Shown in pieces: positions 44,496 to 56,790 of a DNA stretch of 64,000 nucleotides (position 1 is the first letter of the stretch; every line of letters begins with the position of its first letter). The position numbers and the translations under genes are program-made. Source of the DNA: Nephrocerus scutellatus (taxonomy: Eukaryota > Arthropoda > Insecta > Diptera > Pipunculidae); assembly GCA_947095585.1 (NCBI GenBank), contig OX352765.1:88124965-88188964 (forward strand), read 5' to 3'. The notes beneath the pieces are model-generated. The model did not search any database. It worked only from the letters and a program-made list of their open reading frames with translations, and had not been told where the DNA came from.

Positions 44496-45180
44496 AGCCT
44501 CGGATACACTGATGAACAACGATGGCCACGGCAATTTTAAATGATTTAAAAAATTTCTCATGGAACGTACCCTGATTGTATAGAGCTCAAAAGCCGATAC
44601 CCTCTCCAAATATAATGCTGACATAACAGCATTTCAGGAGATGCGATGGACGGAGAATGGTGTCTTACAAAAATAAGAACAGCTGTTCACGCTCCTACAG
44701 AGGTTCCCCAGAAGATGAAAAAGAAGAATTATCTGAATCAGTCAAACGGGAACTCCATGCCCACATACCCACAAAGCCTCCTGGGTATCATATTTTGGAG
44801 CCATATAGACGATGTGTTGTAGACAGCCATCACAACCCGAACCTGATGACGGTACGAACGTACCGAGGTGCCAATGTCTACTCGGACCACTGTCTTGTCT
44901 TGTTGGTATGGTGCTCCGAGCGCCGATTGCCTCGATCACCACGAAATACTGCATCCGCAAGTCAGATTCGAGTCAACATGACTGCCCTTCGCAACGAAGA
45001 GACCAGAAGCAACTACAGTCATGTGATAGGAATCGCCCTAAATGCATGAAGAGTAAGTCCTCGAGCTAAGATGTTGAGCATAGAAGAGGAACGGACAATG
45101 GTACTGCTGACTCCATCTTAGGCAGTAGTCATAGAAATCGGAACGATGATGATCGATGTTGAATGTAAGCTAGCGACTGA
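44496..45180 (+). mobile_element. RTE-clade LINE endonuclease and linker remnant
   Basis: Shifted frames read 'FSWNVP' (family WNVRTL), 'KADTLSKYNADITAFQEMRWTENG' (catalytic QE-RW), a deletion removing the central sheet, then 'DEKEELSESVKREL', 'VVDSHHNPNLMTVRTYRGAN', 'VYSDHCLV' (catalytic SDH kept), 'SQIRVNMTALRNEETRSNYS' and a truncated linker. It is preceded by the RTE-A 5' leader, and the reverse transcriptase does not follow. Some frames are open for 130 codons but there is no functional domain. Confidence 0.75.
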
Positions 45181-46624
45181 ACGTAATAATGTTGCTTTTA
45201 CTATGTAAAAGAAAGTAAAAAGAAAGTATGTAAAAGAAAATAAATATTTAATAAATCTCATCCTTTGACGAATTTGTTCCTCACAAATATTAGAGCACAT
45301 GGATGTCGTACCTTGTACAACTTTAGGTATTTTAATGCAACATACAAAATTCTGATAAGAGATGACTTAGGAGCATTAAAGCTTCAAAAACTAAAGGGTT
45401 TTGCATGGAATAAAAAAATTAGAAAATTGTGTGCTCACTTGCCGTCCACTGATATCAAGGATTTTCAACACACATACCTAAACATATTTAAATGACAACC
45501 TATATCTATGCGTACTGTTGCACTTCTCAAGCAAGAAATATCATCAATATTCCTTTAGGTCTATTTCGAGGTGCCTCATTCCAACAAAAAAAAAAGGAAT
45601 TTCTTTGCTGATAAAAATGGCACTGGACGCGACTCTTCTCTAACACCGATACATAAATACACCAGTATCACACAGTAAACAATATGTTAGTATTAAAATG
45701 GACAAAATAAATCCTCCTGGCTGGGAGTAGCCGGTGGTGACACTCGCTGTGAATTGTGCAAGCGTCAAATGGCTAACGATAAAAGCAAATACGTACGAGT
45801 GTGTAGGTAACACTCTCATACGTAAGTCATTGATTCAATGAAACAACAAAAATCGCTGCCATAAAAAGCATGGCCTCGTCCTTTTATAGTTCGCATATAG
45901 ACACGAAATTCAATTTACGTGCCAAAACCGGCGAACGTAAAACTGGGTGCTGTTGTTGCTCCATTTTTATTAATGGATATCGTTTTGGTGGACTGTGGGT
46001 GGAACAACGAGTGACAATAATATTGGTTTTAGTAGAAATATGAAAAGTGCAATGTGCACGGTGCATTTGTGCTAAACAAATACACGAACAAAAATATAGG
46101 GAAGAGAAGCTTCCACGTAGCGCAACTAGCTACAAGGGAATCTATTATTTGGGTAATAAATATTTGAAAGGAGGAGAGAAAAAAAAACAAAGAACTTTCG
46201 TTTACCGAATGGCTTCGTTTGAAATTTTGTAGAGTTTTGTAATACAGTCCCGCTTGTCATTTAAATCTATTTGACTTTTCAAGATGATCGTAATCGTGAG
46301 AAAAATAAATATTAAGTTTTTTATTAAAAATTGGATTCATAATCAAATATTTCCCTTTTTCCCCCTTTTCCGAAAACACTTTTCCTATTATTGTTTTTTT
46401 AAGTCGCTAATTTTTACCAATTAATCCATGTAATGTAATTTTAGTAATAATATACTTTTATGTAAGATTATTTGAAATGTAACCGCCTGTAATTTTGAAT
46501 CATAATGTACTGGTCAACCGAAACTTACGAGCTGCATTATCTTCTGTATATATGAAGATTTCTTTTACACAGTTCCTTGATATTACAATCAAGTCTTAAA
46601 CTAATGAGTAATTTGTTTTTAAAT
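45181..46624. other. Non-coding spacer
   Basis: AT-rich, no gene recognised. Open frames to about 76 codons show no domain. Confidence 0.45.
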
Positions 46625-47815
46625 TAATATGTTTATCATCATCGTATTTGGCTCTAAATTCCGCGTCCGGTACTGGCCTCACGCAAAAAATCTCTCCACT
46701 GATCTCGATTTCGATCCGATGTTATTCAGTTTGGCATCTCTAAACTCTAGGCTTCCTGGTCTACGCTATCCTTCTAGCATAGGCTTGACCGGTCTTACTG
46801 TCGTGTTCCATAAATTCTTCCGCAAAGGACTTTCCGAGCAGGATTCTCTTCGCTTATGCGAGCTAGGTGTCTTGCCAATCGGAGCTTACGACCACGAAAC
46901 TAATACGACGTGAGCCCAAAATCATTGGGAAAACTACAAAAAACCCTGACCTAGTAAATATTACAAATAATCATCATATTTGGCTCTACAACCGGAATCC
47001 CTAAACTCTGGTCGTCCTGGTCTACGTCATCCTTTCAGCGTAGGCTTGGCCGGTTTCATTGTCTTCCATAAATCCTACTTTCCGAGCAGGATCCCCATCA
47101 CTCATGCGAGCTAGGTGTCCTGCCCAATGGAGCCTACCGATCTTAATTCTCTTCACGATGTCGAAATTGCGGTAAGGCTCGTAGAGTCTCTAGAATCGTC
47201 ATTCCTCAAACGGGGCCAATAATTCTTCGTAAGACTTTTCTCTCGAACGAGGCTAAGAGGTAAGAATGCTTTTTGCTAAGCACATAAGTCTCGGATCTCG
47301 GTATAATCATTGTCTTATACAACAGCAGCTTGGAAGTTATGATTACATTCCTGGATTTGAAGAGACTTGACAGACTAAAGTAGACTTTCTTGGCTTTAAG
47401 CAACCGTGCGCAAATTTCTGGTTCTATGCTCTTATCGGCTGCTATAATTGACCCGAGATATTTAAAGAATTCAATGTCAAAGGATTCAAAGACTTCAAAG
47501 TCGCGCTCAACTTTTTTAATTGAAGGACCGATGTTGGATCTTCTGTTCGCAGACGTGGCCACCATGTACTTTTTTTTGCTCTCATTTATGTGCAGCCCCA
47601 GAGTTCGTGTCGCCTACTCGATGTGGATGAACACTTCCTGTACAGCTCTTGTGTTTCTACTAATGATGTCAATATCGGCTGGATAAGCCAGTGTCTGAAT
47701 GGAGTTATAGAGGGTTGTTCATCTCGCCGTTACGTCAGAGTCTCGGATATCTTTCTCCAACGCTTATTTGAAGAGGACTCAGGCCAGTCCATCCCCTTGT
47801 CGGAGCCAGCTTTGA
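46625..47815 (-). mobile_element. RTE-A LINE, RT C-terminus plus a second truncated 3' end
   Basis: On the minus strand a 119-codon open stretch carries 'FFKYLGSIIAADKSIEPEI', 'CARLLKAKKVYFSLSSLF', 'LLLYKTMIIPRSETYVLSKK' and 'ASFERKVLRRIIGPV'. Upstream DNA encodes 'YNSIQTLAYPADIDIISRN'-like catalytic-box remnants (YADD reads YPAD), and downstream 'AGHLARMSDGDPARK'. A first 3' end (TAGAGCCAAATATGATG) occurs at about 46970. A second, 5'-truncated copy of the same C-terminus and 3' end follows at 46625-46915. The upstream side is fused to an R1/LOA-group fragment. Confidence 0.8.
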
Positions 47816-48795
47816 ATTGATAGCCTGACTTGTGAGCAGCAGATTAATCAATTCACCAAGCGAGTCGTCCACTCTCAAATTCGACAGTGCATCCGTAATC
47901 GCAGATATGTTGACGTTGTTAAAATCGCCTTCAATGTCTAGGAATACCACCATTGTGTTCTCTTTGTGGTGAAGAAAAGTTTAAATAGAACGTACCAGTG
48001 TATGCAGTTTCTACAGACTTGCCTTTAAAATGCACGTGGTGATCTGCAGACAGGAGTCTTTTGTCAATGCGTGTGCGTATGTAGATATCGATCAGTCTTT
48101 CCAAAGACTGATTGGTCTGAGATCCTTTAGGCTATCATGCGAACATTTGCCGGATTTGTGTATGCAAACAACGTTTACTTCTCTCCATTAAAGTGGATTA
48201 TGGTCCAGATCGAGACAACTCTTTGGAACTATTTCTAGCAAAGGAAGGATAATATCCGAAGTACTTTGCAGTTCGGCTGGAATTATGGTGTCAAGTCCAG
48301 CAGATTTGTATGGTTTGATGTTTTGTAGCACCCAAAGCAGTTTGTCCTTATTTATCAGATCATTGGATATAGTTGTACAAGTGCCTTTTCAAGACAGGCA
48401 CTACTAAACACATGGGAGCTGCCCGTGAAGTGGATATTTACAAGCAGATTAAGCGATTCTTCTTAAGGTAGTCCATGAGCCATCTGGTTTTTTCCGGCAG
48501 TTCGGCATTATTGGTTGCGTGTATTTTTCTTAACCTAGACGCCTCGGAATATTATTCTATTTTATCGCAGAAGAGTCTCCAAGAAGAGCGCTTGGTTGTC
48601 CTTAATTATTTTTTTATAAAGTTTGTAAGCATCCCAGTTAGTTTCTAATCTAGTAGCCTTGGCTACGTTGATTAGCTTCCTGCATCTGTTCCAGGAACCA
48701 CCAATGTGGTCTCCTCTTGGACAAATGAGAGGGCAAGAGGCATAAAGGGCTTCATTGAGTGCCCGTGGTACGTTTCATGAAAAAAAATTTAAAAC
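47816..48795 (-). mobile_element. R1/LOA-group LINE, linker and RT fingers
   Basis: Minus-strand order: 'CPRGDHIGGSWNRCRKLINVAKAT' (linker W--CR-L-N-AK), 'NWDAYKLYKKIIKDNQ', 'AGKNQMAHGLP'-like, DNA for 'LKPYKSAGLDTIIPAELQS'-like (KSAG-D-I-P), 'SFKRLIDIYIRTRI', then 'MVVFLDIEGDFNNVNISAI' (first catalytic Asp kept) and 'LGELINLLLTSQAINS'. The frame then passes within a few codons into RTE-A sequence. Several frameshifts. No catalytic YADD part remains on this side of the junction. Confidence 0.75.
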
Positions 48796-48829
48796 GTCTA
48801 GCAGTCTATAGTGTTTAGGATGATGATTT

Positions 48830-49078
48830 TGTGTTCCGTAATAATGGGGCTTTTTACGGAAGAGGTTATTAGCCTCGCGAAAATCCAAATAAAACCTCGG
48901 GAAAACAGAAGACAAACGCGAATCGCGGCGTTTCACAAAAAACAGATCAACACGATGAAAAATAGGAAAGAGGAAGCACTAGCACGGACATTAAGCTTTT
49001 TATTTTTGGGGGAAAATTACCGGCGGGCACCACGTGGTGGTTTCGAACATCCCTTTCCTTGTTAACCAGCCAGAATAG
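48830..49078 (-). mobile_element. RTE-A 5' leader fragment
   Basis: The minus strand reads GAAACCACCACGTGGTG, CCCGCCGGTAATTTTCC, an intervening diverged stretch, then GCGAGGCTAATAACCTC and CATTATTACGGAAC, colinear with 59020-59165. It lies just 5' of the R1/LOA fragment on the same strand. Confidence 0.6.
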
Positions 49079-50584
49079 ATACGGCACGTGCTTACATAGT
49101 ACATGCGGTTATTCCCCCTATTCTGCTGACGGCTGACTGATTTGCAGATCTATAAAAAATGGAAAATGCCAAAGTCCGATTGGTCCAACTTTATATATAA
49201 AAAACACAACTATACAGTATGTAGGTATTATGCTTTTTACGTCGCCCCTGGCTACCTAACCGAACGCTCTCAAATCACAGCTCTCGACATTATGTGTTTT
49301 TGCCGATAAGTACAAAAATGGAAATTAAATGAAATTCGTCAAATAACCGAATGAAAATTTCGTAAATCTATCATATATTGGTTGGGGAGGGGGTGGTCAG
49401 ACCATCATCGACCATCATAATATTCAATGTTGTCCATGTCCATCCCTGCAGTAAAACCCACGTTTTGTAAATGGCTTTCAAAATAATTAAATTTCGCATT
49501 AATTATGCGATAAACTGCAGCTCCAGCCGTTGGCTATCCGATGATGTCAAAATTTGGACAAGCCAGCGTACACACAGGAGATAACATATAACTGTTTGCT
49601 CGCATATTGAAATCCGCTCCAACATGATGCATCCGAGTTTTTGGGTGATTTGAAAATTTTGCTTCCTCCCACCAATGATGAAAGTTTTTCAAATTTTGCA
49701 CACGGAAGCTGGCGGACTACTACGTGATGTTTTCAGGTTTTTTGTGCAAAGCGTATCAGCCGTATCATAAACCAAACCTATCATTAGTGGCGATAGCCTT
49801 TGAGCGGGTTTTTTTTTCCGGGAATATGAGACTAACAAACGGCGGGATTACTTTTCCGTTCAAATTTTAGTTGCGCATGAAATATTGTATCAACCAATGG
49901 CAGCCCCACCATAAGTCCAGTCAGTCAGTTGCCAATGAACATTTTCCAATTTTAATTGGTTGCCAGCGGACGGACAGTTCATCACAGGTTCGATTGTTCC
50001 TATTTTTCCTGAATATTTGACATTTGAGAGGACGGCCGCTCTTTCGAACACTAATTAGTGCTAATTAGAATACGAATATCTCACTTTATTAAGCTTAAAT
50101 TACGTATAAGCCGAGTGGATGTATGTCTGTGTTGCTAAGGAGTACTTTTCGCTTTTGTCGTATTTTCTATCAAATCATACATAAAGACATACTTAGTTAC
50201 TCGTCGGGTGGCTTAATGGAAGTCCTTTGTTATCTGTGATGTTGTCGGCTGAACGAAAATGATGAAATATTCAATACAAAGAATTCTGGTGAACGATTTT
50301 GGTTCGGTGCAGAAGATCGGGGGGAAGGTGAAACTTTTAAGTACTTACCTAATACGAATGCCTTGTAGTCATCAATAACGCAGATTTCCTGTTTTTTTGT
50401 ATTTAAATAAAACCCATAATGTTAATGGTATTAGGAAATCAGTATATTTTTTGTTTGTGTATTACGAGTAAGGCGAAATTGCCAAAAACACATTCAAAAT
50501 ATGTCCAAGAGAATCAGGTATTCTTTATTGCCAATAACTTGGATTGATTTTCTCGTTTACTTTTTAATGGCATCTTGTACCTTG
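49079..50584. other. Non-coding spacer
   Basis: No gene recognised. AT-rich with a G-rich patch (GGGGAGGGGGTGG) at about 49384-49397. Confidence 0.45.
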
Positions 50585-51960
50585 CGAGACAATGATAACG
50601 ATTTTCCAGTGTGACAGACGAAGTTTCTGTTCCCAACAATTCATCAGTGCTGTACCGGTAGCCTAGTTAACACCACAGTTAGGTTCAGGCCCTATATACT
50701 CAGACTACGAACCAGCCCTAGCATGTTCTTTTGCATATTCGTTGCCTGCAAATACTTGATGGCCAGAAACCCAACCGAATGTCACTCTGTTGTGTCTGGC
50801 AAGTGATTGCGGTGCATCTTATCAGTTTTTGATTGATAACTTGTCCATTAAGTTGGACAAAAGCACTTTAAGTGCTGCCTGACTATCTGAAAAGGTTCTA
50901 GCGCCTGAGTTTAATTGGTATCGATTGGTCCAATATTTCTACCTCAAAAAATCTGCCGAAAAAATACTCTCTGACCATAATGTTGGGGATTGTTAAGAGC
51001 ATGTCTCTTATCACCTGGTTTGTACCCGTTATCTAGTTGCAGCTTAATAGCGCAACTAGCGGCCGTTTTCCAGATGAAGATTTGCACACGTGAAAGCCCT
51101 TTAGCAGGTTGTAGTACTGTCGTAGAGCAGGAGTGCATGTCACTCATTATACCAAGACAGACAATCATTTGTAGCTTCTGATGCTTAGTTACCGTGTCCT
51201 TTCCATAACTTTCGGCCACTAAACGTTGGCCGCGTACGTGCTAATAGTAGTGGTAGTGCCGCGTTCGATAGACTTGATAGGAGAATCCCAGTTTTGCCGT
51301 TTATCAAGGATATTCCCGAGATATTTAACTTCACTGGAATAGTCTAACATGGTAGCTTTGATTATGATAGTTCCCAAATTGACCAGTACTCTTTTCGTGG
51401 AAGGCACTAGAAACGTTTTGCAAGGATTGATGGATAGTCCTTTTATGCTGCACCATTCTAAATCTAAATCTGTGAAGATAGACTTGAAAAATGTCAATGA
51501 CTAGTGACCATAGAAGCGGAGAAAGCACTCCTCCTTGAGGACATCCCACAGACACAGAAACTCCTCCCGAGGAGGAAATAATATCTCGACTTTCAGCCAT
51601 GGCCTTAACCGATGATTCGTCGAGTATTTGATACTTCTACTGCTACTGATTGCTCTTCAATAGAGTCGTAGCCAGTGTTTATCGAATGCGCCCTAAATGG
51701 CCAGCCACACAGGCCCACTTCCTTGGAAGGAAAAGTTATTTTATTTTCGTTATAAGAGAGTGCAGGGCTCCTTCGGTGCTTTTGCCTTTCCTGTACGCAA
51801 ACTGACTTGAATGCAGAGGGGTAGACAGTTCTAACTTGCCTCTAATATGAACATCAATAAGTCTCTCCACGGTTTTTTTAGGACATATGATGTTAGACTT
51901 ATAGGTCTTTATGATTTTGGCAGCTCACTAGGCCTGGATAGCGAGTGATCGGGAAACTAC
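50585..51960 (-). mobile_element. R1/LOA-group LINE, RT and RNase H start (copy B)
   Basis: Minus-strand words: 'GKLELSTPLHSSQFAYRKGKSTEGALHSL' region (family LH-SQ-AY--GKSTE-ALH), 'GCPQGGVLSPLLWSLVIDI' (intact), a deletion over the YADD box, 'LEWCSIKGLSINPCKTFLV', 'TKRVLVNLGTIIIKATML', 'SSEVKYLGNILDKRQNWDSP', 'KLQMIVCLGIMSDMHSC', 'IFIWKTAASCAIKLQLDNGY', then degraded RNase H ('FFGRFFEVEILDQ', remnants of SDSQAAL and GNE-AD near 50860 and 50740). Same subfamily as copies at 4512-5460 and 54780-56790. Confidence 0.8.
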
Positions 51961-52039
51961 TGACTGCTCAAAATTTGGTTTGGGACAGTAACGCAACGAT
52001 CAAGTTCGTGATGTAGTGCTTGCTCTACCTCCTCGTGGT

Positions 52040-52760
52040 AGTCCCCGGGCAGCTATGTGTATAAATCCTTATCTAGCGTCTAGCGTTTCTAGTCTAGGTA
52101 ACGTGGGTTAGCACCCTGCGGTACCGAAAAATACCTGCTACTGAAACCGACACAACACCTCGGATAAGTAATGATCGAATAATGACGACTTTTGGCTATT
52201 GTATCCGGACTAAGATTGGTTTCTGCAATGTGCGGACGCTCCTTGAGTCAGGGAGTGAAGGACCTCAAAATGCCAGATTTCTTCAACTGGAACGTGAGTT
52301 TCTTCGATATAATTTGGACATACTGGGAGTGAGTGAAGAAAGATGGTTCGACGCGGGAGAGTACCAATCCCCAACGTGTAACACTGTGCTACTCTACTCC
52401 GGCAAACCCTCCGGCAGTCCCCCTGAATCTGGAGTGGGTCTGCTGCTAACGCCAACAGCACGTAGAGGCCTAAATTCCTGGTACCCGCATAGTGATAGGA
52501 TCTTATCGGACTAGAGCACGGCGCGTCACGATTAATCAGTGCTACGCCGTAACGAATCCCTCGACTGAGGATGAAAAGGAAAACTTCTACAATCAACTAA
52601 ACGCTGTATTCAACGCAACGCCGAACGGAGATATCGGCATCGTGATGGGGGACTTAAATGCCAAGGTTGGCAACGACAAGCATGTGATTGGGAAGTACGG
52701 CCTCGGCGAACGAAATGACAATGGTGAAAGATTTGTTGGTTTGGCTGAAAAATGTTGGTT
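52040..52760 (+). mobile_element. RTE-clade LINE 5' part, endonuclease
   Basis: After a GC-richer leader (CCCTGCGGTACCGAAAAATA), the endonuclease begins in frame: 'RTKIGFCNVRTLLESGS', 'LQLEREFLRYNLDILGVSEE', 'RWFDAGEYQSPT' (catalytic E-RW), 'TVLLYSGKPSGSPPESGVGLLL', then a one-base shift to 'RVTINQCYAVTNPSTEDEKE' (YAPTN strand with P lost), 'FYNQLNAVF', 'NGDIGIVMGDLNAKVGND' (catalytic GDLNAK intact), 'GKYGLGERNDNGERFVGLA'. It is cut at about 52760, before the TWTSPD and SDH catalytic strands. This is the best preserved endonuclease in the window, but it is truncated and frameshifted. Confidence 0.85.
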
Positions 52761-54194
52761 CCTGTCTTGCAAAGAAAGGAATTGTCAAAGTATGATTAAA
52801 ATTTCAAAAAGTCCAAATGAAAAAATACAAATTACCATCCTTTCGTCAGTGACGCACCTACCGAACGTTATTGAATGTTTGACTACTCCGGTTGCGGTGG
52901 CATCGTCAATGCCACAACTTCTGTCGTGTCATGGTTTTTACGATTTCTCTTATCGCACAGTGAGCGCTCGTAAGGTGACTATGGCTGCAGCAAGCTAACT
53001 CACGTGAAATTGTAATGGAATTGAATGCATTTTCCGCAGACATTAATCACTTTGATGCGCATCAAGAGAGAATAAATGAAAATTATACACGTCATACATA
53101 TACATGAACAACACACACGTTGAAAAATTGAATGACGTATCGCATTCAGATGCCAAGGAATGGGATACAGCGTGGGATATGGTAATACTCTTACACAGCC
53201 CACTGAAAACCTTGATACACAAATAAACGAATAATTTTTCATATTCGAGCTTGATGTTGGAGGGGGTGGTTTTTTTACAGGCAGCACTTCATATACTCCC
53301 ATAGGAGTATACAATTGCATCACTTAGAATTGTCCCGTTTGCATATGAGTGATGTCTACTCGCGCATCATGGGTGGCCGCGGCCGGTCGTTCGTTGCTGC
53401 TGCTCCATTACGAGGCAAATGCACTCTTCGATACGTGCTCGATCTATCGAAAGAATTATCCCTCTGCATACACAGAAAGGATATCAGAACGCAGCAGTAT
53501 CATTGGAAGAAACCAGAATCATCATCATCATCATCATCATCAGTGCAGTGCATCAGCATGATTCAGTTTATCCCAGTAAGCAGCCACCAACCAACCACCA
53601 CAGAGCCCACGTCGAGAATCAATTGCTGAAAGGTTTTTTGACGTCCTCTCTTTGTATGCACGTTATAATGTTACTATCTATCTATACATATGTACACATA
53701 TCTACCTATAGTTCGACAGATCCACAGATGAATAGCTGTTTGTCTGCTCCCAGAGTTGCATCAATCGTCGTTCGTTCCATCCAATTACATTTTCTTGTGA
53801 CAGTTTCATCAATAATCCTTGCGATTCATGCACTCACCATCACTGTTGAACCCACATCATTGCCGGCATATGAGCCCGCGTATGTGTGCACTTCGTTTAG
53901 GTTTCGACGCTTTCGATATTTTACAAAAACAAAGTTTACCCGCTCAATCAACATGAAAAATCCTTGGTCTTTGAGCCGCTAGCTATAGCAAGCACAATGA
54001 CCGCATGCGGCCAGGACTACAGTAAGGATAAATGGGATTCATTTTATTTGGTTCGATTGAAAAAATTGCTGCCGAAAATATGGATAACTTGGTATTTGGT
54101 GTGGGCACATTGCGGGACATTGTTGAACGCCGAAAGAACCAAAGACAAACTACACTTAGAAAAAAATCCGTGGAAAAGTATAATTAAAATTAAA
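52761..54194. other. Non-coding spacer
   Basis: No gene recognised. An (ATC)n microsatellite at about 53518-53541 makes a poly-Ile/poly-Ser/poly-His open frame depending on phase. Open frames of 60-187 codons here show no domain or codon bias I can recognise. Confidence 0.45.
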
Positions 54195-54460
54195 GAACGA
54201 TTTTAAGGACTAAGTTTGCTCCACTAATGACTGATGAATAAACTGTGCTGCCGCTGCCAATCGTAGAAGAAGTTAGCACAACGGTTAATCGGTTCAAAAC
54301 AATAACGCACCAGTTCGGTTCCCAGAGAAACTGTTTAAATCTGGAGACCCAATATTACATCAAGGAATTCATGACCTAATAATGCAAGGATAGTAGGAAA
54401 AAACAATGACATTTGTTAGAGTATCCCTGTACAAATAACATCTCTGCATACAAATATTTA
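54195..54460 (+). mobile_element. RTE-clade LINE RT N-terminal fragment
   Basis: Across two frames: 'LPLPIVEEVSTTVNRFKT', then 'NNNAPVRFPEKLFKSGDPIL'-like (family K-NRAPGSDGIP-EL-K-G) and 'HQGIHDLIMQ', 'W-EKTMTF'. It corresponds to the start of the RTE reverse transcriptase. Nothing after it is recognisable before the R1/LOA copy. Confidence 0.55.
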
Positions 54461-54779
54461 TTTCGTACAAAGGAACTATCAAAGATATACAGTCAGTCGC
54501 CAAGTGAGAGCCGTACGAGACACACGAAAATTACAATTGTGAAACATTGAATCATTCGCCAACATTGCCTTACATTTGTGGACAAAATCATTGTCAATAT
54601 TCGTCATTCGTCATTTATTATGTTGCCATTAACATTACACTATAAATAAATGCAAGCATTTAATCTTTGCCTTACAACATTCAATCAATGTATTTAATGT
54701 ATCACACTGGAGGAGAGGCACAGAGTACCGCATGAATAACAGAGAAAATATCACTATGAGTCGGGTAATGTTAGATCAC

Positions 54780-56790
54780 AGGGTCAGTCTAACCTGACTG
54801 CTTGCCGAAGGGGAAAGGGCTCAAAAAAAGCTCAATTACTCCGGCAAGCTTAAGCATCCAGGGAGGACATATGAGTACCATAAGGTTGCTATAGGCGAAT
54901 CTGCACTACGCAAAGGATGCATTCGCTACCCTTAGCAAGCAATTCGCTGAAGATAATATAACACTTGGTCTCATCCAAGAATCTTGTGTTATAAACGGAC
55001 TTATTAGAGGTCTACGGAACCAGGTAAGTAATTTGATTTTTAAAATGACGGAGTTAGTGCCAAGGGCGGCCTGCTTGATCAGCACGAGAATTAACTTAAC
55101 TTTCTTGCACGAGAAAGTCGAGATAATATTTGCTCCTCTGGGTGAGTGTCTGTGTCTATGACTGCATTTAAGGGATGTCCCCAAAGAGGGAGCTTTCTCC
55201 CCTTCAGTGGTCACTATTCATTGGCAATCTTCTAGTCGATCTTCACAGATCAGGCTACATTGTCATAGGTTATTCGGACGATTTGGCGATATTTATTAGT
55301 GGTAAGCACTGCACGACTATCACTTTTGTCATGCAGGATCATTTACTACACGTCTTAGAATGGTTTAGCAGAGAAAGACTGTACATCTATACTTGAAAAA
55401 CCTTTCTAGTGCCTTTCACAAAAAGAAGACTGGTAGATTTGGGATCTAAAATTATCAAAGGCACTACATTAGGTTATTACACTGAAGTTAAATATCTCGG
55501 CGTCATTCTTTATAAACGGCTATAATGGAATTCTCATATCAAGTCCTCCATCAACGCACCACCAGGGCCTTGTAGACACCTCTACGGCAGAACTTGGGGT
55601 CTAAATCCTAAAATGTTACATTGGATGTATACAATGATGATGGCCATCGTTTGGTGGCCGAAAGTTCTTGAACGGACAACGGAAAATAAGCTTCAGAATC
55701 TACAAAGAATTGCCTGTCTAGGTATAAGGGGTGCTATGCGCACCTGCCCTAAGACTGCATTAAAAGCTGTTGTATGGCTTTCACCATTGGAAATTTCATC
55801 AAGAAGACGGCTGCTAGATCCGGTATTAAGCTGCAACTAGAATACGGGTAAAAACCGGGTGACTATGTGGGTCACAGGAAAATTCTTGACTCAATTATTG
55901 AAAGAGACATGTTCTGCAATATCAGGGAGCACTGTTTCGGAAGGAAATTTGAATTAGAAATATTGGTCCGGGCAAACTGGTGCAATGGTGTTCCGGCACT
56001 GGACGCTAGAGGTCTGGTCTGGTTCACAGGTCTCGATACCAATGGGAAAAAGTCCCTCGGTTTTACAGGCAGAACTCCATGCTTTTGAGATCTGCCCCAG
56101 AATTAACCTTAATAAAGAAACGAAGGGCACTATATTATATATCTTTTTAGATAGCCTGATAGCAGCGTTGTCGTCCAATTTGATGGACTCGATATCAGTA
56201 AAAAACTGTTACGATGAACTGCAATCTCTGGCCAGGCAGGAATCTGCAGATAAACTAGCTATGGCTGGCTCACAATCTGCGTTCATAGGACCTGAACCCT
56301 ACTGAGGTGTCAACTGGGCTGCCGCCACAGCACTGATAAATTTTTGGGAACACAAACTTCGTCTGGCCTACTGGCATAGTGTCTCTGGGCTTAGGCAATC
56401 CAAACAATTAATCACGAACTTTTCCTACAAGGAAATCCCTTATTTTAATAGGGATAGCATTAGGAAGCTGGTGAGCTTTTTAACAGGTCATTGTAGCTTG
56501 CGATGTCACCTTAACAAAATTGGTGTGGGCTCAGAGACAGAATGTAGGTTCTGCTCGGAGGATGAACAGTCATCCGAGCACATTCTTCGGTTGAGAAGAC
56601 GGATTTTTTACAGGGAAATATTCTCGACGGTGGATTTGAGAAATTCCGCCACTAAGGATGTACTATCGTTCATTAGAGAGGTGATACGTCTCTTGGAATA
56701 AACAAACCCTATGACACAATAGATCTTTCAGTTCGCAGTGTCTGCCATATATGCAAGGGTAGTTATAAAAAAAAATGGAATAGACCGTGG
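54780..56790 (+). mobile_element. R1/LOA-group LINE, endonuclease fragment, RT and RNase H (copy C)
   Basis: Longest copy of the subfamily. It starts with an endonuclease remnant 'DNITLGLIQESCVINGLIRGL' (family LQE-W) and 'MTELVPRAACLIS', then jumps to reverse transcriptase 'VGYSDDLAIFISG'-type catalytic box (reads YSDD), 'VLEWFSRERL', 'TKRRLVDLG', 'EVKYLGVILYKRL', 'KLQNLQRIACLGIRGAMRT', 'TALKAVVWLSPLEISSRRRL', spacer 'KILDSIIERDMFC', RNase H with 'SVLQAELHAFEICPRINLN' (catalytic Glu kept) and 'IFLDSLIAALSSNL' (SDSQAAL altered), 'ADKLAMAGS', and C-terminal 'LVSFLTGHCSLRCHLNKIGV', 'ECRFCSEDEQSSEHIL'. Stops and frameshifts throughout. The end is near 56700-56790. Confidence 0.85.

Noticed and set aside
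53419..53982. 187-codon plus-strand open frame
   Set aside because: It contains a poly-isoleucine run from an ATC microsatellite, no domain, and no convincing start or splice context.
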